Assembly (NCBI GenBank): GCA_035541455.1
Contig: DATKNH010000073.1
Coordinates: forward strand, 1-63,644
Reading direction: 5' to 3'
Length of the DNA stretch: 63,644 nt
Source: Syntrophorhabdales bacterium
GTDB lineage: Bacteria; Desulfobacterota; Syntrophorhabdia; Syntrophorhabdales; WCHB1-27
Shown piece after piece: positions 37,980 through 50,214 of the stretch. The notes under the pieces were generated by a model, which saw only the letters and a list, made by a program, of their open reading frames with translations, searched no databases and had not been told where the DNA came from. Position 1 is the stretch's first letter, and each line of letters starts with the position of its first letter. Position numbers and translations under genes: made by a program.

Positions 37980-38762
37980 TCACGTTTTGGTCATGTGCTG
38001 CGAGAGGGCCTCGATGATGCTTGATACCTCCGACCTTATTCTTTCATCCAGATCATAAGGAGAAACACCCAGTTTGTCTGCTTCGAGGATCTTCTCGTTC
38101 TGACTGATGTAACCAAGGAAGGGAAGGCTTGCGAGGTGCTCCTTTATCATCGCAGCGTCAGGCTCGCCCGTTACCTTGTTTCCTACGATGTAGACTCGCC
38201 TGACACCGAGGTCATCGGCCAGGCTCTTGACCTGACGGGCTGTCTGCATGCTCCGCTGGCCCGGCTCAACTACGACGATCAGGGCGTCCATATACGCGGT
38301 AGTGCCCCGCCCGAGGTGCTCCAGTCCGGCCTCCATGTCGACGACCACGTACTCGTCCCGCTCCACGAAGAGGTGGGAAAGAAGACTCTTGAGTAACACA
38401 TTCTCTCCACAGAAGCAGCCGCCGCCCCCCTGCGGTATTGTCCCGAGGATCAGAAGTCTGACTCCATCTTTGGCAATGGAGAACTTTTCCGGGATATCAT
38501 CCACTTTGGGATTCATCTTGAAGAAGGAACCGTAAGCGCCGCGCTTGGAACCCGTTCTCTCTTCGATGAACTCTTTCATCTGCGCAAGAGGCTGGACATC
38601 TTTCAGTTTGGCTGGTTCTATGCCGATAGCGCTTGCGAGGTTGGAATCGGGATCCGCATCTATGGAAAGGACCTTGAATCCCCTGTCGGCAAGGATACGC
38701 GACATGACGCCCGCCAGGGTTGTTTTTCCTACGCCTCCCTTGCCTGAAATGGCTACTTTCAT
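37980..38762 (-). CDS. cooC: CooC-type nickel-insertion ATPase (CODH accessory)
   Basis: A MinD/SIMIBI-class ATPase of 260 residues. The deviant Walker A GKGGVGKTT spans 7-15, and Cys116/Cys118 in CFCGEN form the CxC site that binds nickel or zinc at the dimer interface. CooC/AcsF proteins load nickel into the C cluster of carbon monoxide dehydrogenase or the A cluster of acetyl-CoA synthase. No CODH or ACS gene is in the window, so its target must lie elsewhere. It sits between a potassium channel and plsC. Confidence 0.88.
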   Translation of the reverse strand: MKVAISGKGGVGKTTLAGVMSRILADRGFKVLSIDADPDSNLASAIGIEPAKLKDVQPLAQMKEFIEERTGSKRGAYGSFFKMNPKVDDIPEKFSIAKDGVRLLILGTIPQGGGGCFCGENVLLKSLLSHLFVERDEYVVVDMEAGLEHLGRGTTAYMDALIVVVEPGQRSMQTARQVKSLADDLGVRRVYIVGNKVTGEPDAAMIKEHLASLPFLGYISQNEKILEADKLGVSPYDLDERIRSEVSSIIEALSQHMTKT

Positions 38763-38794
38763 GCGGAAAAACCTACCATTTCACCCGGGCGGTG

Positions 38795-39835
38795 TCAAGG
38801 CGACGGCCGGCCAGTGATAAGGCTTTCCAGCAGGTCGCGTTCTTCGGATGTGGCGAGGAAAATCATGTGCATATTCTTTTCGAGCAGCGCGCTCGGCATG
38901 GGGTTATAGATCCATTCTCCATGTTCCTTACGCAAGGCTATGATCAGAATATTGCCCATTGCCCTGAAATCGGCCTCCTCGAGAGACTTGCCGACATAGG
39001 GAGAGTTTTTTGGTACCTCAAGCTCCTCCACGCGTACTTCCGACGATCTGTCTCTTAACATTGCGTCTATCAATGTCACCACGTGGGGTCGCAGCATTTC
39101 GGAAGCCATACGCAGCCCCCCTATATAATTGAGGGCCACAACCGCATCAGCACCGGCGCGCCGTATTTTGTCAATATTCTTGGTATCATTGCAGCGGGCA
39201 ATCACGCGAAGTTCTGGGTTAAGCTGCTTGGCAGTAAGGGAGATCACCACGTTATCGTTGTCTGAGTTGGTTGTGGCAAAAAGCCCTTTCGCGTATTTCA
39301 CCATGGCCAGTTCAAGGATTTCGTTTTCTGTCGCGTCACCGACGACAAGATCTATATTGACCTTGTGAGCTTTCAGGACCTCTGCCTTTGCCTCGTCGTT
39401 GTCCACGGCGATCTGGTGATATTTGCTCTGATAGAGTTCATGCACGATATAGAGTCCTACCATACCTATACCGCACACGACGTAGTGGTCCTTCATCTTT
39501 GAGATCCTCCTGTGCATTGACCTTTGCCTGAACGCTTTTCTGAGCTCTCCTTCAATGATATACGCGGCGAGGCCGGTAAAAACATAAAGGATAGCGCCGG
39601 TTGAAAATAAGACGTAGACGATAGTGAAGAGCTTGCCGATCGGTTTGTCATCGAGCCCTATCACGTCGCCGTACCCGACGGTCGTGATGGTAGTTGCGGT
39701 CATGAAAAGGGCGTCCAGCCAGCTTGTCCTGCTTCCGCCTATTAATTTAAATCCTACAGTGCCGATGACGATGATAAGAAGTATGAGGTAAAAAACATAG
39801 GCGACACGACGGGGGACCAGGCTTCTTCGCAGCAT
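38795..39835 (-). CDS. two-helix potassium channel with RCK (TrkA) domains
   Basis: A 346-residue ion channel of the MthK/Kch type. Two helices (about 12-33 and 68-94) flank the pore helix and the selectivity filter TVGYGD at 52-57. Next come an RCK_N Rossmann domain (VVCGIGMVGLYIVHEL, DNDEAKAEVL) and an RCK_C domain (about 250-340) that would sense a ligand such as calcium or a nucleotide. An internal Met near 107 stands in front of the RCK part, as in MthK where a second product is made; whether that occurs here is unknown. Confidence 0.9.
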   Translation of the reverse strand: MLRRSLVPRRVAYVFYLILLIIVIGTVGFKLIGGSRTSWLDALFMTATTITTVGYGDVIGLDDKPIGKLFTIVYVLFSTGAILYVFTGLAAYIIEGELRKAFRQRSMHRRISKMKDHYVVCGIGMVGLYIVHELYQSKYHQIAVDNDEAKAEVLKAHKVNIDLVVGDATENEILELAMVKYAKGLFATTNSDNDNVVISLTAKQLNPELRVIARCNDTKNIDKIRRAGADAVVALNYIGGLRMASEMLRPHVVTLIDAMLRDRSSEVRVEELEVPKNSPYVGKSLEEADFRAMGNILIIALRKEHGEWIYNPMPSALLEKNMHMIFLATSEERDLLESLITGRPSP

Positions 39836-39909
39836 CTACGCTCAGTATAGCATTTGAGTCTGCAGTGCGCTAGAGCGAAAACGGATAGAACTTCAAGGGT
39901 CTGCTCAAG

Positions 39910-39943
39910 ATCCGCGGGCCGCCCCCATCCGCGGGTCGCCCCT
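39910..39943. repeat. two tandem 17-base units
   Basis: ATCCGCGGGCCGCCCCC is followed at once by ATCCGCGGGTCGCCCCT (15 of 17 identical), in the gap between the divergent channel and aminotransferase genes. Function unknown. Confidence 0.55.
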
Positions 39944-39979
39944 ATTGATTGTCAGCGCTCCATATGGTAATTTCATGCG

Positions 39980-41164
39980 ATGGAAGAATTTTACAGGATC
40001 TCCAGGCTTCCGCCGTACACGTTTAACATTGTACGCGACCTCCTCATCCAGGCCAGGCGAAAAGGTGAGGACATTATCGACCTTGGAATGGGTAACCCGG
40101 ACCTTGAGACGCCGAAGGAGATCGTTGCAAAACTCGTGGAGGCCGCCAAGAACCCCAGGAATCATCGGTATTCAGTCAGCAGAGGCATTTACAAGCTGAG
40201 GGTAGCGATCGCGGACTGGTACAAGAGGCGGTATCATGTTGATGTAGATCCGGAAACAGAAGCGGTCGTGACCATGGGGGCCAAAGAGGGCATCAGTCAT
40301 CTTGTGCTTGCCACGATCAACGCGGGTGACGTTGTCTTCGTGCCCGAGCCCACGTATCCCATTCACACGTATTCTGTGGTGATCGCCGGTGGAGATTTAA
40401 GGACCTTGCCGCTTCTGCCGTTGGATCAGTTTATTGAACGTCTGAGTTGGGCGATCAAGACAACGTGGCCGCAGCCGAAGATGCTGATCGTGAGTTTTCC
40501 GAATAATCCAACGACGGAAGTAGTGGACCTCGATTTCTTTGAGAAACTGGTCGCTTTTGCCAAAGAGCACAACATGATGGTGATTCATGATCTGGCGTAC
40601 GCCGATCTTGTGTTTGACGGCTACAAGGCCCCGAGCTTCCTACAGGTAAAGGGGGCGAAGGAGATAGGCGTTGAGTTCTTTTCACTCTCCAAGAGTTACA
40701 GCATGCCGGGCTGGAGAGTGGGATTCGCCGTAGGCAATCGAAAAATGATTGCGGCTCTTTCAAAAATAAAAAGCTACATGGATTATGGCGTATTTCAGCC
40801 GATACAAATCGCATCTATTACAGCGCTTAAATCAGACGATGAGATAGTTCACGAAATCGTCGAAAAATATCGAAGGAGAAGAAACACCCTGATATCAGGA
40901 CTGAACCGGGCCGGATGGCACGTGCCGCTGCCAAAGGGAACAATGTTCGTCTGGGCGAAGATACCTGACGAGTTCGCTGCAATGGGGTCCCTGGATTTCT
41001 GCAAAAAGCTTCTGCAGGAAGCCAGGGTTGCGGCCTCTCCGGGCATTGGTTTTGGTGAGTGCGGCGAGGGATATGTGCGCTTTGCTCTTGTGGAGAATGA
41101 GCACAGAATCAGACAGGCAGTGAAAGGCATTAGAAATCTGATGCTCAACTCACGGAAGAGATGA
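39980..41164 (+). CDS. alaC: class I aminotransferase, AlaC-like (alanine-forming)
   Basis: A PLP-dependent fold-type I transaminase of 394 residues. GNPDLETP and SRGIYKLR begin the substrate site, [11 protein letters not shown] binds PLP, and Lys238 in [15 protein letters not shown] forms the Schiff base. The pattern is closest to AlaC (glutamate-pyruvate transaminase), and such genes commonly precede homoserine dehydrogenase; LL-diaminopimelate aminotransferase is a related alternative. No good ribosome site is seen before the ATG. Its stop overlaps the hom start by four bases. Confidence 0.85.
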   Translation: MEEFYRISRLPPYTFNIVRDLLIQARRKGEDIIDLGMGNPDLETPKEIVAKLVEAAKNPRNHRYSVSRGIYKLRVAIADWYKRRYHVDVDPETEAVVTMGAKEGISHLVLATINAGDVVFVPEPTYPIHTYSVVIAGGDLRTLPLLPLDQFIERLSWAIKTTWPQPKMLIVSFPNNPTTEVVDLDFFEKLVAFAKEHNMMVIHDLAYADLVFDGYKAPSFLQVKGAKEIGVEFFSLSKSYSMPGWRVGFAVGNRKMIAALSKIKSYMDYGVFQPIQIASITALKSDDEIVHEIVEKYRRRRNTLISGLNRAGWHVPLPKGTMFVWAKIPDEFAAMGSLDFCKKLLQEARVAASPGIGFGECGEGYVRFALVENEHRIRQAVKGIRNLMLNSRKR

Positions 41165-42450
41165 TCGGTGTTGGCATCATAGGCCTCGGAACCGTCGGCC
41201 GGGGTACCTACAATATCCTCAGACAATACGGAAGTCTCATCCAGCAAAAAACAGGGATTGACCTGCGGGTCGTTAAAGTCGCAGAGATCGATCCCGAACG
41301 CTCCAGACCATGCGAAGGAGAAGGCATTGCTGTGGTCCGTGATGCGCGGGAGGTGATTAATGATCCCGCAGTTGATATCTGTGTGGAGTTGATAGGCGGT
41401 GTGGGACCGGCTTACGACTTTATTATGGAGGCGCTGAATGCGGGAAAGTGGGTGGTGACAGCCAACAAAGCACTGCTCGCAGAAAAGGGTGACGCGCTCT
41501 TTGCGGCTGCAGAAGCGTCAGGTACAGAGATCGGTTTTGAGGCATCGGTGGCTGGCGCCATTCCGGTCATTAGGGCTATAAGGGACGGACTCGTGGGGAA
41601 CAGAATAGAGTCTATTCTCGGGATTCTCAACGGCACGAGTAACTATATCCTCACAAAAATGGCAGATGAAGGGCTTGGCTTCGAGCAGGCGCTGCGCGAG
41701 GCCCAGGGATTGGGGATTGCAGAACAGGATCCAACACTCGATATCTCCGGAGTCGATGCGGCGCACAAGCTCTGTGTGCTCGTGAGACTTGCCTTCGGCG
41801 TTTCTATAGGTATGCGACAAATAGTGACGAGGGGAGTCTCCGGCATAGAACCCACCGACATAGACTTTGCCAGAGAATTTGGCTACAAGATAAAACTGCT
41901 TGCCATAGCCAAAGAGCAGGACGATTCTATAGAGGCTCGCGTTGAGCCGACGATGCTGCCATTGCGCCATCCCATGAGCACGGTAAACGGAGTCTTTAAT
42001 GCGGTCTACGTGGTGGGCGACCACGCCGGTCCCAGCCTCTACTATGGAAAAGGAGCGGGAGCTGATCCTACAGGAAGCGCGGTCGTAGGCGACATCGTGG
42101 ATATGGCCGTCAGAAGGGCCGCAAAATGTCCCAGGAAGGGACCGACCCTGACCGGCGGCGGTAGGCGCGTCAAAAAGGGAGATGAATCGATCTGCCGGTT
42201 CTACGTGAGATTCAAGGCGCAGGATCAGCCAGGAGTGCTTTCCAAGATTTCCGGCATCCTCGGTGAGTATGGTATCAGCATTGCGGCTGTCATTCAAAAG
42301 AGGCGCATGGAAAATGATTATGTCCCGATTGTCATGCTTACCTATGAAGCTTCTGAGGGGAGTCTGAAACTGGCAATAGAAAAGATAGATCGGCTTTCCT
42401 TTATTGGGGGGCCGAGTGTGCATATGCGCATAGAAGAAGGCGACTTGTGA
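41161..42450 (+). CDS. hom: homoserine dehydrogenase with ACT domain
   Basis: Reduces aspartate semialdehyde to homoserine for threonine and methionine synthesis. The 429-residue enzyme has an N-terminal NAD(P) fold ([10 protein letters not shown]), [16 protein letters not shown], the family signature [25 protein letters not shown] with [15 protein letters not shown], and a C-terminal ACT domain (about 348-425) for feedback by threonine. It is the middle gene of the alaC-hom-ApgM set. A perfect 12-bp hairpin starts in its stop codon. Confidence 0.95.
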   Translation: MIGVGIIGLGTVGRGTYNILRQYGSLIQQKTGIDLRVVKVAEIDPERSRPCEGEGIAVVRDAREVINDPAVDICVELIGGVGPAYDFIMEALNAGKWVVTANKALLAEKGDALFAAAEASGTEIGFEASVAGAIPVIRAIRDGLVGNRIESILGILNGTSNYILTKMADEGLGFEQALREAQGLGIAEQDPTLDISGVDAAHKLCVLVRLAFGVSIGMRQIVTRGVSGIEPTDIDFAREFGYKIKLLAIAKEQDDSIEARVEPTMLPLRHPMSTVNGVFNAVYVVGDHAGPSLYYGKGAGADPTGSAVVGDIVDMAVRRAAKCPRKGPTLTGGGRRVKKGDESICRFYVRFKAQDQPGVLSKISGILGEYGISIAAVIQKRRMENDYVPIVMLTYEASEGSLKLAIEKIDRLSFIGGPSVHMRIEEGDL

Positions 42451-42478
42451 GCTATTTGCGCTGCCGCGCAAATAGCTC
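42449..42478 (+). terminator. 12-bp hairpin overlapping the hom stop codon
   Basis: GAGCTATTTGCG (42449-42460) and CGCAAATAGCTC (42467-42478) pair perfectly around a 6-base loop. No T-run follows; instead a second foldback begins on the next base. It may pause or stabilise the message rather than end it. Confidence 0.5.
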
Positions 42479-42557
42479 GTTACGAGTTGCGGGTTAGCGC
42501 GCCTTCGGCGCGGTTTACTTAACTCGTAACAAGCTCTTGTTTGTAACCCGTAACGAG
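42479..42557. repeat. folded-back GTTACGA-type repeat, copy 2 (reverse orientation)
   Basis: GTTACGAGTT (42479-42488) pairs with AACTCGTAAC (42521-42530) around an inner CGCGCC-TTC-GGCGCG hairpin; TTTGTAACCCGTAACGAGG follows. Reverse-complemented, the block AAACAAGAGCTTGTTACGAG aligns with the copies near 27750 and 60073. Confidence 0.65.
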
Positions 42558-42578
42558 GTTTGTGATAGAGGCGATGGT

Positions 42579-43778
42579 ATGAAGTACATAGTCGTTATAG
42601 GCGATGGGATGGCTGATTTCCCGGTGGAGGAACTGGGCGGGAAGACACCACTCATGACAGCGGACAAGCCTTCGATGGATTACATGGCGCAGAACGGCTT
42701 CTGCGGAAATGTGGTGACTATCCCGGACGGCTTTCCTTCCGGCAGCGACGTTGCTTGCATGTCCATTTTCGGTTACGACCCCGCGAAATATTACACGGGA
42801 AGGGCTCCCATAGAAGCATATGGCATGGGCCTGACCATGAATGAGACGGATATTGCCTTCCGCTGCAATCTGGTCTACCTGGACGCGAGTCCGACCAGGG
42901 TCCTCATGGGTGATTACAGTGGAGGGCATATTTCAACGGAAGAGGCTACCGAACTGGTGCGCGATCTTCAGGGTGCCATCGGGGATGGAGCAGGCAAGGA
43001 TGAATTCCGCTTCTATCCTGGTGTGAGTTACCGGCATATCATGATATGGAAGAATGGCAAAGAGTCGATGCAGACCACACCTCCCCATGACATTCTTGAC
43101 AAGGAAGTGATCGACTACCTCCCCAAGGGAGAAGGGGCTTCAACGCTCATCAAGCTTATGAGCGATTCGCAGCTTTTTCTCAAGGACCACCCGGTGAACA
43201 GGAGAAGGCAGGACAAGGGTCTTAAGCCGGCCAACAGCATCTGGCTCTGGGGGCAGGGTAAGAAACCTTACTTTCCACTGTATGTGGAGAAGTATGGGGT
43301 AAGAGGCGCTGCTGTTACTGCCGTAGACCTCATAAAGGGGATCGGCTCTCTTATAGGTTTTGAGACGCCCCACGTCAAAGGAGCCACGGGTTACCTGGAC
43401 ACCGACTACGGGGCGAAGGCTCGCGCAGCGCTCGCGCTTCTTGAACGTCATGACATTGTCTACGTGCATGTTGAAGCACCGGACGAAGCCTCCCACAGCG
43501 GCAGCCTGAAAGAAAAATCGAAGGCAATAGAAAGGATAGACAAAGAAGTCCTCGCCTATCTGCTTGCCAACACCGGCAGTGATGTGCGTTTTCTTTTAAC
43601 TACCGACCATGCAACGCCCATATCGTTGCGGACGCACTATGCCTGCCCGGTGCCTTTCGTGATCTATGAAAAAAATAATCTTCATAAGGGTGCCCGTACA
43701 GGGCACGCCTACCATGAGGATTCAAGCTTAACCACGATGAAGGGCGAAGAGATGATCTTGCGCTTTCTCAAGGGGTAG
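42579..43778 (+). CDS. ApgM-family phosphomutase-like protein, proposed homoserine kinase
   Basis: A 400-residue member of the alkaline-phosphatase superfamily related to archaeal cofactor-independent phosphoglycerate mutase. IGDGMADFP holds a metal Asp, SGSDVACMSIFGYDP the catalytic Ser, and VHVEAPDEASHSG plus TTDHATPISLRTH the other metal ligands. Bacterial members next to hom have been proposed as a non-homologous homoserine kinase, and this gene directly follows homoserine dehydrogenase, so that reading is favoured; true mutase activity is the alternative. The ATG at 42579 with GAGG upstream is chosen over the longer frame, which runs into a repeat. Confidence 0.82.
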   Translation: MKYIVVIGDGMADFPVEELGGKTPLMTADKPSMDYMAQNGFCGNVVTIPDGFPSGSDVACMSIFGYDPAKYYTGRAPIEAYGMGLTMNETDIAFRCNLVYLDASPTRVLMGDYSGGHISTEEATELVRDLQGAIGDGAGKDEFRFYPGVSYRHIMIWKNGKESMQTTPPHDILDKEVIDYLPKGEGASTLIKLMSDSQLFLKDHPVNRRRQDKGLKPANSIWLWGQGKKPYFPLYVEKYGVRGAAVTAVDLIKGIGSLIGFETPHVKGATGYLDTDYGAKARAALALLERHDIVYVHVEAPDEASHSGSLKEKSKAIERIDKEVLAYLLANTGSDVRFLLTTDHATPISLRTHYACPVPFVIYEKNNLHKGARTGHAYHEDSSLTTMKGEEMILRFLKG

Positions 43779-46224
<2,446 letters not shown>

Positions 46225-46228
<4 letters not shown>

Positions 46229-47196
46229 GCAGCGAATTGTTGAAAGCCGGCAGGGAAGTGCTGAAGAAAGAAGCCCAAGCGATCCTCCAGGTGATGGAGC
46301 GTCTCGGGCCGGGCTTTGATGACGTTGTGTCTACCATAAACAAGTGCTGCGGAAGAGTAGTCTTTACAGGCATCGGCAAGTCAGGATTGATCGCAAAGAA
46401 AATAGCTTCAACCTTTTCCAGCATCGGCATACCGGCAATCTTTCTGCACCCTGCGGATTCTTTGCATGGCGATTTGGGGATGATACGGAACGGAGACGTT
46501 TTCTTCATCATCTCATACAGTGGGGAGACGGAAGAGGTCGTGAAGATGCTCCCATGGATAAAAAGAATGGACGTTCCGGTGCTCGTCATAACAGGCTGCC
46601 CAGGATCAACCATTGCGAGTTACGGCGATTATGTGCTCGATGTAAAGGTGGAAGAGGCATGTCCTTACAACATTGTCCCTACCTCCAGCACAACAGCGAC
46701 GCTGGCGCTGGGTGACGCAATCGCTGTTGCACTCATGAAAGAGAGGAACTTCAGAGCGGAGGATTTCGCGCTGCTCCATCCGGGAGGAAGCTTGGGGCGC
46801 AGGCTTTTGCTCAAGGTTGAGGACCTGATGCACACGGGTGACGCATTGCCGATGGTGCACGAGGACGCCACGATGCGGCACGTTATTCTCGAGGTAACTT
46901 CCAAGCGACTCGGCGTAAGCGGCGTGTTCAACGGAGCTGGGGAGCTATCGGGAATCATAACCGATGGCGATTTGAGGAGGGCGCTGGAGCGGTACAATAA
47001 CATGCTGGAGAAGAAGGCCAGCGACGTGATGACACGCAACCCCAAAGGAATCCAGAAAGATGCTCTGGCAGCCTATGCCTTGAAGAAAATGGAAGAGTTT
47101 TCGATAACGTCCCTGTTTGTATTTGAGGGGCCTGCGGATAAGAGGCCTGTGGGACTCATCCATATTCACGATCTGCTCAAGGCAAAGATCGTATGA
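46225..47196 (+). CDS. kdsD: arabinose-5-phosphate isomerase
   Basis: Converts ribulose-5-phosphate to arabinose-5-phosphate, the KDO precursor. The 323 residues hold an SIS sugar-isomerase domain (GRVVFTGIGKSGLIAKKIASTFSS, ISYSGETEEV, TSSTTATLALGDA, HPGGSLGRRL) and a pair of CBS domains (about 205-320) thought to tune activity. The start overlaps the kdsA stop by four bases, so the two KDO steps are coupled. Confidence 0.95.
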
Positions 47197-47202
47197 GGAT
47201 AG

Positions 47203-48114
47203 ATGAATCAAAGAAGTCTAGCGGGCTATATCGCCTCCGGATTCGCAGTCGGCATTCTTCTATATTCTGCCTACTTTTTCGTTAAGAGACCGGAACGACC
47301 CATCACGCACGTTGTCGAAGAAGAGAAGCGGGTAATCGTTTTCCGCGATGTACGCTATTCAGGAGAAAAGAAGGGTGCGGTTGATTGGGAACTGCGGGCT
47401 AAGGTTGCAAGAAAATATATCGATAAACCACTAGTGGAATTGGAGGATATCGATGGTTCTTACAAGCCGAGACCCGACACCGTTGTATTGTTCAAAGGCA
47501 GTAAAGGGGATCTCGATACGGAAGCCGAAAAGGGAAAAATGGAGGACGTGGAGATTACCTACAAGGATGAATATACGGTCAAGAGCAAGAGTATGGACTT
47601 TGATTTCAAAAGCTCAAGAGTATCAAGCAGGAGCGCTGTTGATCTGAAAGGGAAAAAATTGACCATGCAGGGGCTTGGCATGGTAGCGGATACCGATAAG
47701 CAGGTGGTGCATATCGAGAAGGACGTACGTGGAACGGTCCAGACGGAGACACGTCGTTTCAACTTCTCGTCGGACCGTTTTTCTTATGATGTTAAACAGA
47801 ACGTCTACACATTTGAAGGCAGTGTCGCGGTTAAGGGAGAAGATATGACCCTTTTCTGTGATAGGATAGATGTAACAAGCACAGGAGATACCGTTGACAA
47901 GCTGGATGCGCGTGGCAACGTCGTACTCAACGCAAAGGGCACGCTTGCGAAAAGCGGCAGAGCAGTATATTATTTTAAGGATGACAAGGTCACGCTTGAA
48001 GATTCACCGAGGGTTAGCAGAGATAAGGTGGATATGGAAGGCGAAAAGATCGTTTACAGCCTCTCGTCTGGAAAATTTTCGGTTGAGCGGCCGAAGATGA
48101 AAATACAACGGTGA
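47203..48114 (+). CDS. lptC: LptC-LptA fusion, LPS transport bridge protein
   Basis: A 303-residue single-pass protein: N-terminal membrane helix (about 7-27), then LptC-type beta jellyroll (about 45-175, with VIVFRDVRYSGEKKGAVDWELRA), then a second jellyroll stretch with LptA/OstA repeats (FSSDRFSYDVKQNVYTFEGSVAVKGEDMTLFCDRIDV, DARGNVVLNAKGTLAKSGRAVYYFKDDKV). LptC alone is about 190 residues. No separate lptA lies between this gene and lptB, so the bridge that carries LPS across the periplasm may be made by one chain. The fusion reading is inferred from length and motif order. Confidence 0.8.
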   Translation: MNQRSLAGYIASGFAVGILLYSAYFFVKRPERPITHVVEEEKRVIVFRDVRYSGEKKGAVDWELRAKVARKYIDKPLVELEDIDGSYKPRPDTVVLFKGSKGDLDTEAEKGKMEDVEITYKDEYTVKSKSMDFDFKSSRVSSRSAVDLKGKKLTMQGLGMVADTDKQVVHIEKDVRGTVQTETRRFNFSSDRFSYDVKQNVYTFEGSVAVKGEDMTLFCDRIDVTSTGDTVDKLDARGNVVLNAKGTLAKSGRAVYYFKDDKVTLEDSPRVSRDKVDMEGEKIVYSLSSGKFSVERPKMKIQR

Positions 48115-48854
48115 ACGTGCAATCAATCCTTAAGGCTCAAGAGCTTTCAAAATCATTCGGCGCAAGGCGAGTGGTGAATGATGTGAGCTTTGACGTCAAG
48201 ACAGGTGAGATCGTGGGTCTCTTCGGACCCAACGGCGCTGGCAAGACAACCACTTTTTATACTGTTGTGGGTTTTTTGAGGCCGGATGCGGGCAAGACTC
48301 TCCTTGACGATGAAGAGATCACATCCCTCCCCATGTTCATGAGGGCGAGAAAAGGTATCACGTATTTGCCGCAGGAGCCTTCCATCTTCAAGAAACTGAG
48401 CGTCGCAGATAATCTCAAGTCTGTGATGGAATTCCATGAGGCGGACCACGAGGTGATTGAGCACAAGGTCCAGGAGCTGCTGGAATCCTTCAAGCTGGAC
48501 CACCTTGCCCCTAACAATGCAGACCTCTTATCGGGTGGCGAACGGCGGCGGTTGGAAGTGGCCCGGGCTCTGATGCTGACTCCGCGTTTCATACTCCTGG
48601 ATGAGCCTTTCTCCGGCATTGACCCGATTTCTGTTGCAGACCTGAAGAGGGTCGTAACCGGGCTGAAGAGACGGGGGATAGGAGTCCTGCTCTCCGATCA
48701 CAATGTGAGAGATTCTTTGCCTATATGCGATCGGGCCTACATCATGAGCGAGGGGAAAATAATCCTGGAAGGCGATCCGTCTCAGATAGTAAATAACAAG
48801 GTAGTGCGTGAGGTTTATCTTGGAGAGGAATTTTACTTAGATGTTGGAACTTAA
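48111..48854 (+). CDS. lptB: LPS export ABC transporter ATPase
   Basis: The cytosolic ATPase of LptB2FG. The 247-residue protein has Walker A GPNGAGKTTT, Q-loop YLPQEPSIF, signature LSGGERRR (the family form) and Walker B RFILLDEPFSGIDPIS with switch His in LLSDHNV. A GTG start overlaps the upstream stop, and its end overlaps rpoN by 14 bases. The lptB-rpoN junction is conserved across proteobacteria. Confidence 0.96.
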   Translation: MNVQSILKAQELSKSFGARRVVNDVSFDVKTGEIVGLFGPNGAGKTTTFYTVVGFLRPDAGKTLLDDEEITSLPMFMRARKGITYLPQEPSIFKKLSVADNLKSVMEFHEADHEVIEHKVQELLESFKLDHLAPNNADLLSGGERRRLEVARALMLTPRFILLDEPFSGIDPISVADLKRVVTGLKRRGIGVLLSDHNVRDSLPICDRAYIMSEGKIILEGDPSQIVNNKVVREVYLGEEFYLDVGT

Positions 48855-50214
48855 GCAGACTCAAAAGCTGGCCCAGCAGTTGGTATTGACGCCACAGCTC
48901 CAGCAGGCAATCAAGCTGCTTCAGCTCTCCCAGATGGAGTTGATCGAGGCGATCGAGCAGGAGATCAAAGAAAACCCTGTCCTGGAGATTGAAGAAGAGC
49001 CGGCGGCTGCGGCGGAGGAAAAAGAGGTCCAGAAGAAAGAGGAGATCGCAGAATGGCTGGAAAGATTCTCGCCGTCTGAGGATTTTCTCGGCAGGGAAGA
49101 GAAGGACTATCCCGACTACGAAAATATCGTTAAGAAGGCAAGCGACCTGCGCGATTACCTGCGATGGCAGGTTGGCGTCTCCGACTTCGGCAGCGACGAA
49201 CGTCTTTGGGGCGAGTGGATCATTGAAAATATAAACGACAATGGCTACCTTGCCTCCCCGCTGGATGAGATATCGGAAGTCTCCGGTGTACCGGTCGAAT
49301 CGTTGGAAAGAGTGCTTCTCAAGGTGCAGAAGCTGGATCCGGCCGGTGTCGGTGCCAGAGACCTCAAAGAATGTATTCTGATTCAATACCGGGAGCAGGG
49401 TGAGAAAGACCCTGTCTTTGAAGAGGTGGTGAACTCCTACTTCGAATTTTTCCGTAAGATGGATTTAAAGGAGATCGCGAAGAAATCGGGTCACCCCATG
49501 GAGAAGATCAGGGAGGTATTCGATAGGATCAAGAGTTTTGACCCTAAGCCTGGCCGCAATTTTGAGAGCGATCAGACCATATATGTGGTACCTGACGTCT
49601 ACGTGGTTAAAACGGAAGACGGTACCTTTGATGTTCTTCTTAACGATGATGGAATACCAGAACTGCGCATGAGCAGTTACTACATGAGCATGCACGGCGA
49701 TGAGAAATTGAACGGCGACGCCCGCGACTACATCAAGAAAAAGATCAAACAGGCCGAGTGGTTCATGAAGAGCCTGGAACAGAGGCAGAAGACACTCTAC
49801 CTCGTCTCCAAGAGTATCGTCGATTTTCAGTCGGAATTCTTCGAGAAGGGCATACGCTACCTCAAACCGCTGATACTCAAGGATGTTGCGCACTACATTG
49901 GAGTCCATGAATCGACCGTCAGCAGAATAACCACGAACAAGTATATGGGTACCCCGTCGGGGGTATATGAGATGAAGTTCTTTTTTACCACCGGCGTGGG
50001 CAGCGAGTACGGAGAGGCTGTTTCAACGGACGCCGTCATGGACCTGATCGCTGAGATCATATCCAAAGAGGATCGGAAAAATCCCCTCAAGGATGAGGAG
50101 ATCGTCGCCCTTTTGAAGAATCAACACAGTATAAAAATAGCCCGGAGAACAGTAGCAAAATACAGGGAAGTGCTACATATCCAGTCGTCAAGAGAGAGAA
50201 GAAGGCTGGACTGA
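48841..50214 (+). CDS. rpoN: RNA polymerase sigma-54 factor
   Basis: Sigma-54 directs transcription that depends on enhancer-binding AAA+ activators. The 457-residue protein has the Gln-rich activator-contact region I (KQTQKLAQQLVLTPQLQQAIKLLQLS, split here only by position), an acidic region II, the core-binding domain, the HTH (VHESTVSRITTNKYMGTPSG) and the RpoN box ARRTVAKYRE near the C-terminus for the -24 element. Followed at a distance by hpf and ptsN as in many proteobacteria. No activator gene is in the window. Confidence 0.97.
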   Translation: MLELKQTQKLAQQLVLTPQLQQAIKLLQLSQMELIEAIEQEIKENPVLEIEEEPAAAAEEKEVQKKEEIAEWLERFSPSEDFLGREEKDYPDYENIVKKASDLRDYLRWQVGVSDFGSDERLWGEWIIENINDNGYLASPLDEISEVSGVPVESLERVLLKVQKLDPAGVGARDLKECILIQYREQGEKDPVFEEVVNSYFEFFRKMDLKEIAKKSGHPMEKIREVFDRIKSFDPKPGRNFESDQTIYVVPDVYVVKTEDGTFDVLLNDDGIPELRMSSYYMSMHGDEKLNGDARDYIKKKIKQAEWFMKSLEQRQKTLYLVSKSIVDFQSEFFEKGIRYLKPLILKDVAHYIGVHESTVSRITTNKYMGTPSGVYEMKFFFTTGVGSEYGEAVSTDAVMDLIAEIISKEDRKNPLKDEEIVALLKNQHSIKIARRTVAKYREVLHIQSSRERRRLD